DNA of 64,000 bases from Emydura subglobosa (GCA_007922225.1 ML680037.1:5269447-5333446), one strand, 5' to 3'; numbered from the stretch's first letter, positions 12,001 through 24,980 are shown. Made by a program: numbers and translations. The notes: a model not told the origin generated them from the letters alone.

Positions 12001-15000
12001 AGTGAGAAGTCAAGAACTAAAATCAAATGTGACCAACTGGAAGGAATTCAGGCTGTCCTTCAGGTTGAACTTCTAGTTAGTAGTCAGCAAAATATCTTCC
12101 GCTCTTTGAAAACACTTTTAGCTACTACCTTGGAAATCCACTTTCACTTCATGGCCAGAGGAGAAAACTCTCTCTGATACAAAATATTATCTACAGCATG
12201 TCAAAATATTATCTACAGCATTTCAGCTTCAGTTAGGGCTATAAGATTTTAGCAGTTTTGCAAAGTTGGTGATTTATAGGAAGTATTGAAGTGTCTGTTT
12301 TGAAGACTTCTGCCTTTTGTGGAGGTGAAGCAATCAAAGTTAAAATCAGTTGTTAAAAAAAGTGATCAGTTACAATTTACATCCTGGTTGTTGTTCCTTA
12401 TTTGTATTGTAATAGTGCCTAGGAGTCCTGGAGTAGGGCCCCATTTTGTAAACAGTACAAACCAATCAAAAGAGAGCCTCTGCTGTGCAAAGAGCAGTTA
12501 GCTTGATTTCACCTGGTAAGTTTTAAGTGATACATGCAATTCTATATCTTACCCATGTCTGCAATGAAATTTTAATTGCAAATTCATAATTGATTATTGA
12601 TGTCCTTGACTTGTGTAAAGGGCAAAATAAACAGAGGTGTCTCACCAGAACAGTGGTTTATGTAAGATGTGTGGAAGACATTTTTCTCCAGAGTGGACAT
12701 ACCAACTATAGTGAGGACACAGTTCTTATCTTAAGAAGACATAGAAAATATTAAAACAAATTTACATTCTGAAAAGAAATGGATTTGATCAAGAAAATAC
12801 CAAGTTAGCGAAAAGAGTGTGAATTTATGGGGAGCAAGCTCCATATTTATCTGCTTTAAGATCTCTCACTCCCTCCCCTTGACTTTTAACCCATGCTGCA
12901 CTTTTCACTTCATACAAATTCTAGTTATGTTCATATTAAATACAGATGATTTTGGCAAACACCCCAAGGGTTAAAAGAAGATATTTAATATTATGGTGAA
13001 GAAACATTTGTTAGATGTATTCTGATATACTGGGATCACAGATATTTCATGTCAAGACAAAACCCTCAGTGCTTAGAATGATGCACGTTTTATTTCTGAA
13101 GCTTTGTAAATTTCTCATTTTTCTTAATTGCAAATATTTACCTTTGTAAACATTCCTTGGTGTCCTAATGTGAATAATAAACATAAAACCAAAGAATTTG
13201 GGGAGAGTTTCAAAAGTACATAAGCAGGTAGACACCATTTTCTTTAATGGGAGTGGGCACCTACCTGCAATTTGTGCCTTCAGAAATCCCCCTATTTATA
13301 TTATATCTGATTATTATTATTGTCTTTGTTTAGTATTTAAGAAGCTGCTCAAATATCTGCATAATTATTAAAACTGGGATTTAATGATGTGGTGTGCTTA
13401 TGCAACTTACTCACCAGATGTAAAGTCACAATAAGACTATGGAGAGAGTGTTATAAAAAAGCCACACACTTTAATACTATGAACCTTAAAGGTACTATAT
13501 TTAAGTAGCAAAAACTATTTGCTGTAGATCTATGCTCATATTCATTTACAAGCTTTTCACGATTTTTTTAAGCATTTGTGAAACAGAAATGCTAAGTTAG
13601 AGAATGGAATTAAAAGAAGAACGTAAAAGTAAAATTTCCACATGATTCTAAGACCTGTCACTCCCAAGACAGACGGTCATAAATATAAATTTGACTAGCA
13701 TTTAGTACATATATATTAACTGGCTATACCTGCATGATATTATCTGTTATCTGAATCGAACCCAACCCTAAGAGATGTATTCTCCACTTGCATTGAACTG
13801 TGGACCCAATCCATTGTCCATTGAAGTCGGTAGAAAGATGCTTATTTACTTCATTGGTTATTGGATCGGGATCTCTGAGGAACAAAAGTGAATAAATTGC
13901 TCTTTGAAATTAATGCAGGTTAGGAGAAGAGAGGAAAAGGAGTTGGAGAAACAAACAACAGAACACACAGAATAGAAGAGGCTCCCTGCACAGTATTGGA
14001 ATAAATTATGCAGTAGAAAGCATACTATAGCCCAAGCACTGCTCTGCAAGAAATGCCGCCACCAAAGCTTAAAGTTCAGTTGGTGAGAGAGCCTTGCATA
14101 AGCATTGCCTAGGGTTAGGTTAACTTTACTATTAAGCTTGATTTTAATTAAATATTGAAATGTTATTGTGACTTAAGGTTTAACACCAGCTTCACCTGTT
14201 AAACCCTGAATAGTTGGACAACGTATTCCTGGAGAGGAGACGTAAACTGACTAAGGTAAAACAGAGAGACTCTGGAATTTAATTTCAGTGTAAAATTCTT
14301 ACTCTTCATTAATTTACCTGCAAACCACTCTTTAAACAGGTTGGCAAGTTAAGACATTAAGAGCTCCAATTCCACTCCCACATGGAACCCTGTTGAGGGT
14401 GGATTTAAAAACAGATGTCAGTGGGCCTTTGTGGATATGGTTACAGAAGTGGGGCCTAAGATTTTAAATGAATAATCTCTGAATGGCTCCTTTAACTGAT
14501 TTAAAGTTCTCCTCCAGTTCCAAAATTCATAGTTTTATAAATGGACATTTTGCTAACTCTTGATTTAATTTATCAGTGAATAAACCAGACAGGAATCAGC
14601 TACCTTTAAACAAACTCCCCCTCACCATTAATGAACTGTCAATTCTGTTCTAATTATTATAGATAATTACTTTTGAGAATAAGTTTCAGACTGCAGAAAA
14701 CACTTCCCTGGGCAAAAAGCAAGTCTCCATCTTGTAGAAAGTGTAACCTGTGTTGGAAGCTCTTTGCCAGTCTTCAGACACATGAAGACCTTGTAAAGGA
14801 ACTAGCATGTTGTCTTATTTCCTATTTTTCTTTTTCCTTTTAAATTTTTAAAAACTATTAAAATCTTTAAATTACTTTGCTTGTCTAAGTCATAGTATTC
14901 CCAGGGCACAGTAAGAACCTCTGTGACAAATAGTGGGATCACATCCCTGAATTTGAGAAACAATTAATAATTAGGTCTGCCTGATCTCCATTTTGCCAGA

Positions 15001-18000
15001 TTATAATTTGTGGATAAAATTAGTCTGGTACTGAACACCCTGATTCTTTAAATGTCTCTTTCGTACCCTCACTAGGTATGGTATTTTCATTACCAAAATG
15101 GTTTTTCATTATAGAAAATCAGATAGAAAAGACTGTATGCTTTCATTCAATAAAGCAAAATTTCTTACCGCAAAAGAAATCCACTAGAAAACTTTGCTCT
15201 GAATTATTTATATAATAAAAAGATAACTTCAACTGCTTTAAGTGGCAATTATATTGCTCCAACGGCTTTGATTTTTATTTAACACAGTTATTTTGTTGGT
15301 ATTTATTTTTGATTTAGCGTTGATGTTTGAACGTGTTGGAGTTTTTTTAAATGATTTTTTCATGGTTTCGTAGTGTCATCAATACATACAATTTTTGAAA
15401 GAAAAAAAAAAGTAGACTCCCCTTAATCAGCCTGCCTCATTGAAATAGAAGGATGTACTAAGGGAGTTACAACGCATAAGGGTTCATTTCAATACATTGT
15501 GCTGGGGAATGTGTCATTAATTGCTTTAAAAGAAAATCTTGGTGAACAAAACTTACACATTAGCTATTACAAAAGGCCAGTCTGACATCTAAAATGATAA
15601 GTATTTAAAAAGTCAAATGTTGGAAGGTGGACATGCAATTGACTTGCCATGTCATAATGTGACTCTTGAGTGATTAAGCCATTATGAGAATATGTGTTTG
15701 ATGACTTCCAAGAATTGCTTCACGCACTGGTGTAGAGCTGCTTCTGAATCTGCCCTGTGCTGTAAGTCTCTGAAGACCATGTTAGGTAAATAAACCCAAC
15801 TGATTAGATGTAAGATACACTCCAGTGAGAGATATTAGACACTGGGAACCAGTAGATTCATGGAATGAATGGATATGTTTTCTAGCAATTATACAATTTA
15901 CCACTCCATATTATGAGGTGAAGGAGGGAGATATGGAGGATTTATGGATTGTATTATGACAGGACTTGGAAAAAATTTACTTTTCAGAGGCAAGTAGGAG
16001 AAATTCTCTGTTTAGTGCTGGGTGGTGGTAATTTCAAGAATTTCTCAAGAATGTAAACTTTTGTTAAAAAAGAAGTGTCTATCCTGATGATTCCAGAATA
16101 ACTTTGCAAAGGTGAACTGCAGCAGTGCTGTCTTCCTGAGTCTCCAGATGGACTTTTCTGATGCCTCTGCTACTGCTCATAGTTTCCCCCACCATCAGAG
16201 AGAAATTAACAAGAACTTGTTTAGTTTCATTAATGCCATGCTGAGCCCTGTGGGCAGTACTGAAAATTGACAAGAATTATATCAACTTTACACTGCTGCA
16301 GCTTTGGAAAGCCTTAGCAGTTATTGGAGGTAAAGGGGTAGAATCCCCCACTCCCCCCCCCCAAAAAAAAAGGCCTCAGACTGGGGAGAGGCTTGAGTAG
16401 CAGAAACCACTTCCACTTAAACAGTTAGGGATCTCTTAAGATGATATGTGGGAAAGAGAACTCCTTACTCCTCCACCAGCCAGGGGAAGTGGGAGTTAGG
16501 GGAATTTCAGACATGTATGAGCAAGTGGCTGATGCTAAGGAAGGAGCCCCAGAACAGATCCCAGGAGCACAGCTCTTTTCTTTCTCATCAGGAGTATATG
16601 TGTGGCATCTGGGAGTAACTAGTGAAACTGGGTGTTTCTAGTAACATTCATAGTGTGCTAAGCATTAAGACAAAAGAAGGCACAGTCCCTGACCCAAGAG
16701 TTAACCCTAGACTTCACTGGTGCCCCATACCCAACTTTTTATAATGACCTCTGGCTCGTGGTTATCTAGTATATTTCAACTCTTATAGTAAATTAAAACA
16801 CAGTGTAAGAGAGTGCTCATTAGGCTAGGGATAAAGGAAAGGATTGTTCCTCACCTCTTCTTCTGGCCTACTACCCTGAAAGATTAAGCACCTGGAGGTC
16901 CAAAGAGGAGGCCTGATTGCTTCGCACACCTCAGAATCAGGCTCTATCTTCTTGCAATTTATATGTGATTATTCACCCACACCAGTTTTTCCTGTTACTT
17001 AACTTTGTCTAAAACTACCACATTAATGGCAATAAAAGCCCTGTTTAACTGACCCTTCCCCCCACTTTCCTCCAGTACAAAGCATTTAAAACTTGTTAAA
17101 ACAAACAAATGCCTCAAGTTGTGTAGCAAGTGTCATGAGCCAAGAAGCTGAAGCAATATAAAATGAACAAAAGGATGCTCACCAAGGAACTTATGCCAGT
17201 AAACACCAATTCACATTTGTTAACTCCTGTGAATAAGTTTGCAGAGAAGACCAAGTGTGTAGCTTTAAATGGACTAGCTGTGTCATTGAACCCTCATTAT
17301 TTAGACTTTTGGAAATACATTCCTTTGAATCCCAGTTAAGAGGACGTGCCATTAACAGGATGCATGTTAAAAGGATTCCACTGTATAACTGAATGTTAAC
17401 GTATATATTCACATACAGCTTTTTCCTTATGTTTTGTACATTGATTTCAAGATGAAGCAACATCAAATTGTTCATGTATTATACTGCAGAATCTACCAGA
17501 GAATTTCAGTGACTGCAAACTGAAAAAGAAGGGGTTGGTGAAAAAAGTTCAGGTGAGTCTTTCATTAAATAAATGTTGGGCACTTGCACAGCAGCATTTT
17601 GTGTGATCTGCTAAAATAAAAGGTCCAGGGTTAGGGCTTGGATTTCCAAGTTTTGGCTCATCTCTTCTGCGGATGGATTATCAAGCAGTAACTTCAACAT
17701 TTTATAAACAGATACAAAAAGGGATGGAGTTAGATAGTTTATATTGTTGTCTAATATTTACAAATTACACTAGTGGTTGGTGCCATGGCTGCCGTTGATG
17801 TGGAATCTCTTTGAGTACCAGCAAGAAAAGGCAGTTCTCACTTTAGCTATCCTGCATCTGTATGGGGTGGAGTAATGAAAGTGCAGCCAGACAATTGGAG
17901 GCAAGCATCTGTATGCCATAAAAATACCACCTTAGTGCAGAGGTGAAAAAGGGTAGGAGAGAAAGTTCCCTATTAATTTGTGAGAGCTGGAGTTAGGATA

Positions 18001-21000
18001 TTTGTGGGGGGGTTCTGTTATATAATATTTACTTTGCTATAAACTGATCACCTTTACCTCAAGAAGGAAAGCTGTGTTAGAGAAGAAATATGCGGGGTAA
18101 AATACTTCTTTTGTTGCTGTGCTGTGTAGCTTACATAGTTATTCCCAGATGACACTTTTTTTAAATATTAAAAAATAGTGGAATTCTTTTACTTAATACT
18201 AGAATCTTAACCCCTCCAGAAAAAAAGAGAATGGCATCCATGGGTAAGCGGTGATGCTGCTGCTGTTTTTAATTGTATTACAGTAGCACCAATCGCAGAT
18301 TGATGTCCCATTCTGATAGGTATTGTACAGACATGACCTAAAAAGACAGTCCTAGCCCTAAAGAGCTTAAAAACTTAGTTTATGATTAAATGAAACAGGT
18401 GGATGAAACAAACAAAGGGGGAAACTTAATTCTGTCCAAATAAATAAATATTCTGTAGTCCTACTAGTGCTGATATAGGGTCTTCACCTGCAAGGGCAGT
18501 AGGCCCTGCCCTCTGTGGGAAATATCTGAGCCAGCAGCCTGTCCTGTCTGATAATGCTGCAATTAGAGCAGCTACTATGCAGCAAATGGGAAAACTAAAA
18601 CTTCTGTTAAGGAACCTGCATACATATGTATATGGCATTCAAAACTTCTGACAGGTCACTCTTCATAAAATGTGCGTAAGTCCAGAAAAAAAGTTGTATA
18701 TCTTAGAGGAAGCTCTTACTAAGACCTCAATCCTGGAAGCTGTTCCATGCAAACAGACCCCATTGCTCATACTGAGCCCCATGGAAGTAAATGGGGCTTT
18801 GTGCAGGCAAAGGGTTATCATGTGCTGCAAGTTGCAGGATCAGGGCTTGAGACTGCAAGCTCTCTGGAGCAGAGGCCCGGACTATTCATGTGCATTTACA
18901 GGCCTAGCACAATTGGTTCAGAATTGGATTGGGGTCTCTAATTGCTACTGTAATATATATAATATAACATTAAAAAGTATCCACTTTAATTGCTGAAAAT
19001 AGCCAATTAAGACTGATACAAATATAGTAAAGCTAAGTGAACAACCAATTTTATCTACAAGGCAGACAAGTTTCTATGTGCCATGTCCACTGGAATAGCA
19101 GTGTTCTCAATGACGCTTCCAAACCTCTCTAGCACCTGTAAGCTCAGGGCTGTGCTGCTGTAGCATAGATGCCCCTTCGTCCATAGAAGGGGTTTTTCCA
19201 TCAATGCAAGTAATCCATCTCTCTAAGAAGCAATAGCAAGGTTGATGGAAACATCCTTCCATTGAACTAGCTGCATCTACACCAAGGGATAGGTTGACCT
19301 AATTATGGTGTTCAGGGCATTACATAGCCCTGAGCAATGTGGCTAGATTAACTTTAGTTTTAGGTGTAGATTGGGCTATAGATGTGCCCTTTGTTAGTGG
19401 ATCTGATACAGTTGAGCCTTCCTGAGCTTCCATGGTGGTAAGCCTTAGGTGAGAGAGACTTTTGAACTAGATAGAGCTCTTCTTTAGGATTCAACCATGT
19501 CTCTCTAATATCTTGGGAACAGCAAGGCTACAACAATACTGCAAGCGATGGAAGTTACTGTTTTAAAGTCCTTTTTCTCTTATGTTTTGCTGTGTCCCTG
19601 CTGTTCAGCTTAAACAATACTTTGTCATTGTATTAACAACTGGTCACAGCTTCTGAAGGAAGACTTGTAGGTATGAAGCCCAGTTGGACCTGCTGATCAG
19701 TCATGCTTGGTACACATGGGGCTGGAGCCAGAGACCCAATTTGAGAGAGAGAATCATTGGATTCTAGTCCTGAACTGTGACAGGGACCATCAGCTCTTAC
19801 CTGCTCTATGATGGGCAATCAATAGACACACCCTATGCATCTGGTATTTGGTGAGATGTGAGAGCTCAGTCATTGTGGGTGAGTATCATACAATGGTTGG
19901 GGTATTCCTTTGTGATGGGATCCCTAGGATGCAACCTGGACTGTGGGACCACTGAGCCCTCCAAACCCAGCGGCCTGGGCTGTCTCTCTAATGGGCTGTG
20001 ATGCTAATGGCATGCTACAAGCCTCAGACAGGCATTGTACTTACACAGCATCCACAGGCAGGGACATACCCAACTGTGCTACATGAATATCTCCCAGTCA
20101 CTCATGAGCTATCATTAGAGAGGCTCCAGCCACTTCCCCCCAGCTCCCCAGCCTTGCACCCCATTGTACCATCTTGCACTGGTCAGAAGCCTGACCAGTG
20201 TAAGCTCATACTTAGTTTGCTACTTCTTCGCAGGAAACTGGACTTGCACCAGCTGTTGTAACCTGAGCTGAGATTTCCCAAGCACTTCAACCAAAAACAC
20301 ACTGTTTTACGTAAAATATAAAAACAGATTTAACTACAGAAGAATAGATTTTAAGTGATTATAAGTAGCAAGAATAGAGATCAAAGTTGGTTGCTTAAGA
20401 AATAATAAAAATAAATGTGCAGTCTAAGTTCTACAAACTAAGCAGGATTTGAATCAAGCAATGTCTCACCCTGACATATGCTACAAGCAGGTTACAGTTC
20501 CTCAACACAGAGACTGGATTCCCTTTCCAGCTTGGGACCACTCTTCCCCAGTTCAAAGTCTTTGTCTTCGACTTGCTTCCAGGTGTTGAGATTGGGGATG
20601 GGGAGGAGGGGGCAAAGGCTAAGTGATTGTCACTTTCTCTCCTTTTATACCTTCTTCCAGCTACTAGAAAGATCAGTCAGTCTCCATTGCCTACATGCCT
20701 TCTCTGAGAAGTCTCTAGGAGGGCCAGGGGGAGAGTTGGTTCCCTTTAATGGGCCATCAGCACATGTCTGGCTGGTCCAACTGAAAGGTTAGCTGTGAGC
20801 ATCTCCCAATCTCAGACCATATTTCAGTAACACACGTAGCAAAATTTCATAACTTCACTTACAATGGTAGTACATACAATCCAACAGGATATTTAATGTT
20901 CAACAGATCAAGACTTTTGAACCAATACCTCACAAGGTGTTATACTTAGAAATAAACAGCAGGATCTTATTCAGGGGATAAGGCAATATGCCCTGTTTAT

Positions 21001-21066
21001 TATGAATACAGAAAAGAGAAACATTTTAAAAAGCAAACAATTGCCTCTAACACTTTTTTATTCACA

Positions 21067-21099
<33 letters not shown>

Positions 21100-24000
21100 T
21101 TCTGCAGGAGATACACAGTTACCAGTCTTTTGTTGCTCGAGCTGAAGCCACTGGCCAAGTGGTTCAGACACGAGGGTGGAGCCGGGCTCTGTCGGTCGCG
21201 ACACGATGCTCCTTGGAGAATGCAGAACAAGCCCAAAGTCCAGGTTTCTTTTTTCTTCTTTTATAATAATTCATTCCCATTCGGATCTATGGATTTATGT
21301 CATGTCAGATGGTCGTCTTGTTTGATGCGATCATCAATTACGTTTGATGCTGCAGAAGTGACAACTTTTTTATCATTCTTGCATCTATGATTTACACCTT
21401 ATTACCTTATTTTGTTTTTGTTCTGGGGTTGTAAACTCCCCCCTGTTTTCCAGGGTTCCTTATCTCGATCTTTGGCCATGTGGGTCATAAAGGTTCTTAA
21501 AACAAAAGCATCTCATCTCCTCTCCCTCCTGCCTTCGAGGCTGAAGTTATTGCCTCAGTGATTGCTTTCTTGCCATCTTATTTCAACATTTAAACTTTAT
21601 TCATTCCTCATTTATACTTACTAAAAATTATTATTCTTATTTTATTAATAACACTTTGTTTTTACTTTGTTTACTAACTTAATACAAATTTTTATATTTA
21701 TACTAATTTTACTAACACCATTTTACTAAAAAGAAATACATATGTAGAAATCTTAAATTTTGTTTGTTCCCTCATTGCCCCCTGATTTACACATTAACTA
21801 CATTCCTGATACTCATTGGGCAATTCTCTTCACTTGTGAATTATTACAATCGGGTTTCAGGATGTTCCCAAACATTTCTCCATAGATGTTTACAAGCAGT
21901 GCTTCAATGTGTCATAAATGTTAAATCACAGAATGTCTAGATAGGATGTCTTTATTTTAATTAACAAATAATCAATATGTCTGGAATTTCCTTATCTGTA
22001 ATGCCTAGTTTTGTTTTCTCTCTTAGTGTAAGGATTAACCCTTAAGCTTCACGTAGTATCCATGGTTCAGGCCTGCTTTGGTTTAGACTTGTATTACAGA
22101 GCAGGGATCTGCTGGGGCCTACAAAGGCATGTGTTGTACAAAACATATAATCATATCTTAGTGGTGAATATGGGGGTTCTAGGGTGTTACTTTGAGGTAC
22201 AGAGATACTGGAATTTTTCGGGTGATAACTAATCACCACTTTTAGAGTTGGGAACCTTTCTGCAAATGGTTGCTCAGATGAAGGGGTGGGGTTTGCTTTG
22301 CCCTACAGCAGAGGTTTGCAGAAACCATGTAACAGGGTCTCCTTCCCCCACCCCTTCAAACTCTTCCCCTCCCCCCCCCCAATCTGGGGTAGAAAGTGAG
22401 TTAGTGCGGTGGACTCATGTCTAGGGCAGCAGCAGGACCCAGCTGGCTCCATTCCTGGAAGAGACCAAGACAGCACAAAGCAGGGCAATGCTCTTCTGCC
22501 TCCCCCTTGCCCAGAGCCTCTAGCTGCCACAGGTTGTCTGGGCCAGGGCAGGGCATCAGCAGGGAAGCAGCAAGCTGCTGCCAGGGCAGGGCTGTGCTCC
22601 CCACCACCATTGTTGGGGATTCCCTGCATGCTCTCCCCATTGCTGCTTAGCCCAGATGCCCAACTGACCGCAGTCCTGCACCTCCCCTGCCCCCCTTCCA
22701 GTTTGAAAACCAGTGCCCTAGAACATGTGTGTCATGCTGGCTGGACTGGGGGGGAGAGGAGCATTTATTATATTATTTAACATCAATATGTCAAAATCAT
22801 AATAATTCATATAAACTATGCCTTGTCAGGTATTGTTAAAAAGGCTATAATGTGCTAAGAAGGATAATGTTTATGTTCATGTGTGTAATGGAAGTTATGG
22901 ATATGGTTGATATATCTGTATTTCAAATTGTGCTGTGTCTGGGCAACACCCCAGTCAGGATGGCTGCAGCACTAGCCTGCTTAATGGCCCATTAAGAAAT
23001 TCACAGGTACAATGGGCCCCGGGGGAGAAGCCAGGGATATACCTGATGAGTCACCAGTCACTCATGTGACCCTGGACTCCATCTCATTCCTGTAAATTTC
23101 CACAAGCAGCATGGCAAAGGCCAAAGGACATAAAGGCAGCTGCACCACATGCATTTTGTCTTCAACCTACCTCTGGATCAACTCACCTACAACTGAACTG
23201 AACTTAAGTTGTGAAACAAAGGACTGAGACCCATCCAGGTACTGGATGTACAGTAGAGGGACTATACAAACCTGCAAACTCCACAGTTCTTCTAGGAATC
23301 TGATATATATGAACTTTCATATCAGTTGTATTTATCTGATTGCTTTAATCCTTTAACACGTCTTATAGTTTGTTTCTTTCTTTTTATAATAAACCTTTAG
23401 TTTTAGTTACTAAAGGATTGGCTGGCAGCGTGGTATTTTGGGTAAAATCCAAACTTATGTTGATCTGGTACTTTAGCTGACCCTTTGGAGTCAGGGGGAA
23501 CCTTTTTGGTAAAGAGCATAGAGTTTAAATAACTAGTCTCTTTACTGGACCTAGTGACTGATTGGGAGCCAGAGATTGAAATGCAGTAAAGGGGGCTGTG
23601 TATATTTTATTTTGGCTTCTTGATAAGCAGTGTGGGGAATCAGAAGCACTGTTTGTGGCTGTTTGGGAAGTCTGACTTCAGTGTCACCCACCAGTGCTGG
23701 GAGAATCTGCCTTCCTTTTGCAGTCTGCCCTGACCTTGGCATTTTCAGGTGGCTACCCTAGGCACGGACTGGTTACAGTGGGAGATGTAAGATTTGTAGG
23801 TTGAATGAAGGTTGCTTAGTTTGGTTTTTTACAGCTTTCAGTGTATAGGAATTCTTTGCAGTATTTGTGTCAAGTACCGAGACATATTATGCCGTATGTG
23901 AGAAAACAGGGAAGGGGATTTACGGTTAAGCACAAAATGGAGGCCACTACTTGTCTGAGCCTATTTTCACCCATTGCTGATGAGGGATGCTGAATACTAT

Positions 24001-24330
24001 TGGTCTGGTGGTACTCTGCTGTCCTCATTGAGCTGAGATCAGGTTTCTATTGGGATTTTTCTGTTCACTTAAGTTTTAAAAAAAGTTGTGGCTATTGCTA
24101 AGCCCAGAAGAAACTGTGGAGTGTCTTTACCTCCAACTTCATGGTGGGAGCATTATCATTTTTAAAAAAATTATTCTTATTCTTGAGGAAATAGTTTCAC
24201 TCCACAGTAATTCTCACATGTTTGTTTGTTTTATTTTCAGGCTTTACTTGCCCAGTGTGATACAGTTGAAGGAAGTATTGGTCAAGAAATGGATAAACTA
24301 CAATCAAAAAACTTGGCACTGGCGGAATGA
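6062..24330 (+). CDS. BAG1: BAG family molecular chaperone regulator 1, 5' partial, 6 exons visible
   Basis: BAG1 binds the HSP70/HSC70 ATPase domain through its BAG domain and acts as a nucleotide-exchange factor; its ubiquitin-like domain links it to the proteasome. Exons: 6062-6190, 7006-7088, 8198-8311, 9545-9652, 17490-17552, 24241-24330 (stop TGA 24328-24330). All introns are GT-AG and all phases join, giving about 195 residues. Exons 1-2 seen here encode the ubiquitin-like domain ([12 protein letters not shown]... to KVMLIGKR). The rest is the helical BAG domain, with [49 protein letters not shown] and the C-terminal [10 protein letters not shown], all very close to human BAG1 as I recall it. 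The first visible exon begins inside a codon, so the start codon and N-terminal region lie upstream of the window. The last two introns are long (7.8 and 6.7 kb) and repeat-rich. Confidence 0.95.
8870..8990 (+). repeat. SINE-like dispersed repeat, copy in BAG1 intron
   Basis: Contains CCATTGTGCTAGGAAGTATA and the downstream CCAGCTACAAAGACA part of a repeat found several times in this window (12399, 16645, 18271, and in reverse at 10565 and 18730). The inferred shared core is CCATTGTGCTAGG.GC TGTACAAACA followed by CCCTGCCCCAAAGAGCTTA. It is diverged. Confidence 0.55.
10240..10470 (-). repeat. MIR-like tRNA-derived CORE-SINE
   Basis: Read on the minus strand, it shows a tRNA-derived head with a B-box-like GTTCAATTCCC, then the MIR-type core AACCTTGTGCAAGTCAC, then a TTCCTCATCTGTAAGGGG stretch and a region ending near the bulk-GC block at 10250. 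Order and spacing match MIR/CORE-SINE elements. It is old and diverged, within a BAG1 intron. Confidence 0.75.
10565..10675 (-). repeat. Fragment of the SINE-like dispersed repeat
   Basis: Carries AGAGCCCCATTGATTTCAGC and GGATCCAATTGCAGGATCAG, blocks that recur at 18745-18845. It is opposite in orientation to the copies at 8870, 12399 and 18271. Confidence 0.5.
12399..12466 (+). repeat. SINE-like dispersed repeat fragment
   Basis: TTGTATTGTAATAGTGCCTA then GGGCCCCATTTTGTAAACAG and TACAAACC match the shared repeat core in order. In a BAG1 intron. Confidence 0.55.
16640..16712 (+). repeat. SINE-like dispersed repeat fragment
   Basis: GTGTGCTAAGCATTAAGACA, then GGCACAGTCCCTGACCCAAG and AGTTAACCC follow the order of the shared repeat's 3' half. 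Confidence 0.4.
18271..18378 (+). repeat. SINE-like dispersed repeat copy
   Basis: Has TTGTATTACAGTAGCACC, TGTCCCATTCTGATAGG, TTGTACAGACATGACC and CCTAGCCCTAAAGAGCTTAA in the expected order, one of the fullest + copies in the window. Confidence 0.6.
18730..18970 (-). repeat. SINE-like dispersed repeat, reverse copy
   Basis: Reverse-oriented copy. TTGCAGGATCAGGGCTTGAG precedes CTGCAAGCTCTCTGGAGCAG and then CAGGCCTAGCACAATTGG, the mirror of the forward copies. It lies about 350 bases from the + copy at 18271. Confidence 0.6.
19125..19385 (-). repeat. Harbinger-like MITE fragment
   Basis: Shares, in reverse order, several blocks with the intact element at 35790-36054: a CTGAGCAATGTGG-type block (19332-19344), a GGTTGACCTAA block, an AATCCATCTCTCT block and terminal GTGTAGAT-type sequence. 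The ends are decayed. Confidence 0.45.
19449..19545 (+). repeat. Fragment of palindromic DNA element
   Basis: GAGAGAGACTTTTGAACTAG, then GAGCTCTTCTTTAGG and TCTCTCTAATATCTTGGGAA plus GGCTACAACAATACTGCA match the arms and tail of the element at 55943-56456. Much of the internal sequence is missing. Confidence 0.5.
19911..20960. repeat. Unclassified LTR-like interspersed repeat
   Basis: Opens TGTGATGGGATCCCTAGG and includes an AACAGATTTAACTACAG stretch followed by GATTTTAAGTGATTATAAGT, which I associate with a turtle LTR-type family. It has no open reading frame of note and its boundaries are uncertain. It lies in the last BAG1 intron. Confidence 0.4.
21063..21099 (+). repeat. (CA)n(GA)n microsatellite
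   Basis: About 11 CA units pass directly into about 7 GA units. It is a compound dinucleotide repeat, likely to vary in length, within a BAG1 intron. Confidence 0.95.
22309..22715. mobile_element. hAT-like non-autonomous element (MITE)
   Basis: A GC-rich block in AT-rich intron sequence. The left end CAGAGGTTTGCAGAAACC and the right end ...GTTTGAAAACCAGTG form an imperfect terminal inverted repeat of the hAT CAGTGGTTTTCAAA type. The flanks CCCTACAG (22301-22308) and CCCTAGAA (22716-22723) match at 6 of 8 positions, fitting an aged 8-bp target duplication. The interior is non-coding, with C-rich runs. Confidence 0.45.
22824..23790 (+). repeat. LTR-like interspersed repeat
   Basis: Begins near TGTCAGGTATTG. 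It has a GTGACCCTGGACTCCATC block shared in reverse with 1-500, an AATAAA (near 23388) and then TTGGCTGGCAGCGTGGTATT. The same order (AATAAACC, TGGCTGCCAGC, TTTGGGGTAAAA) recurs at 31465-31520, so the two are related. No target duplication was found and the right boundary is approximate. Confidence 0.5.
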
Positions 24331-24412
24331 GGCATCACTTTCAATAAATAGGAGAAATAATTGCTCTGTGAGCAAGAAGAAAAGTTTGCTCTTTGTTTTG
24401 GAGCACATATTC

Positions 24413-24448
<36 letters not shown>

Positions 24449-24974
24449 CCCAGTCTGTTTAGACTGTTACTAGTCAATCATTACTTGCTGGTTGTCACAT
24501 TTACCACTCACTCAAAGCTGTTGTTTTCCAAAGAAAATAATCCTTCCTGAAGAAATACAGAAAATGTCTTTGTGGTGGATGATTATGCCTGTTTTAGTTA
24601 ACTAAATACTATACATTATACAATTCCGAGAGGTGGGCAACTTTGAACCATTATTTTCTTTTTACAAGGACACTTTTGTTAAATAGTATGTTTTTCTCAG
24701 CTCTCACATTTTCCATTAAGTCTTCAAAATTATTTGCAGCTCAAAAGACAAGTTTGGAAAACCTTTCAAATGACACAGGTTGCAGTTGTAGGACTTTAAC
24801 TTGACTAAAAAAGGCAGGTTGAGACAATAGTTGGGACATCTAGCATTCTAGTAGAACATTTAGAGCAATAATAGTATCACACATCTGAACCTATTTAATA
24901 TTTGTATGTGTTCATAAATATAGGAAAACTTGACTACAATGAAGGTTGTAACTATTTTAGCTTTCAGTTGTCTG

Positions 24975-24980
24975 AATAAA
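24975..24980 (+). terminator. Candidate BAG1 poly(A) signal AATAAA
   Basis: First canonical AATAAA after the BAG1 stop codon, about 645 bases downstream, followed within 40 bases by GT/T-rich sequence. Alternatives lie at 25572 and 25592. Confidence 0.5.

Noticed and set aside
24086..24550. 154-codon frame spanning the last BAG1 exon
   Set aside because: Out of frame with BAG1; the true exon 24241-24330 is read in another frame and ends [10 protein letters not shown].
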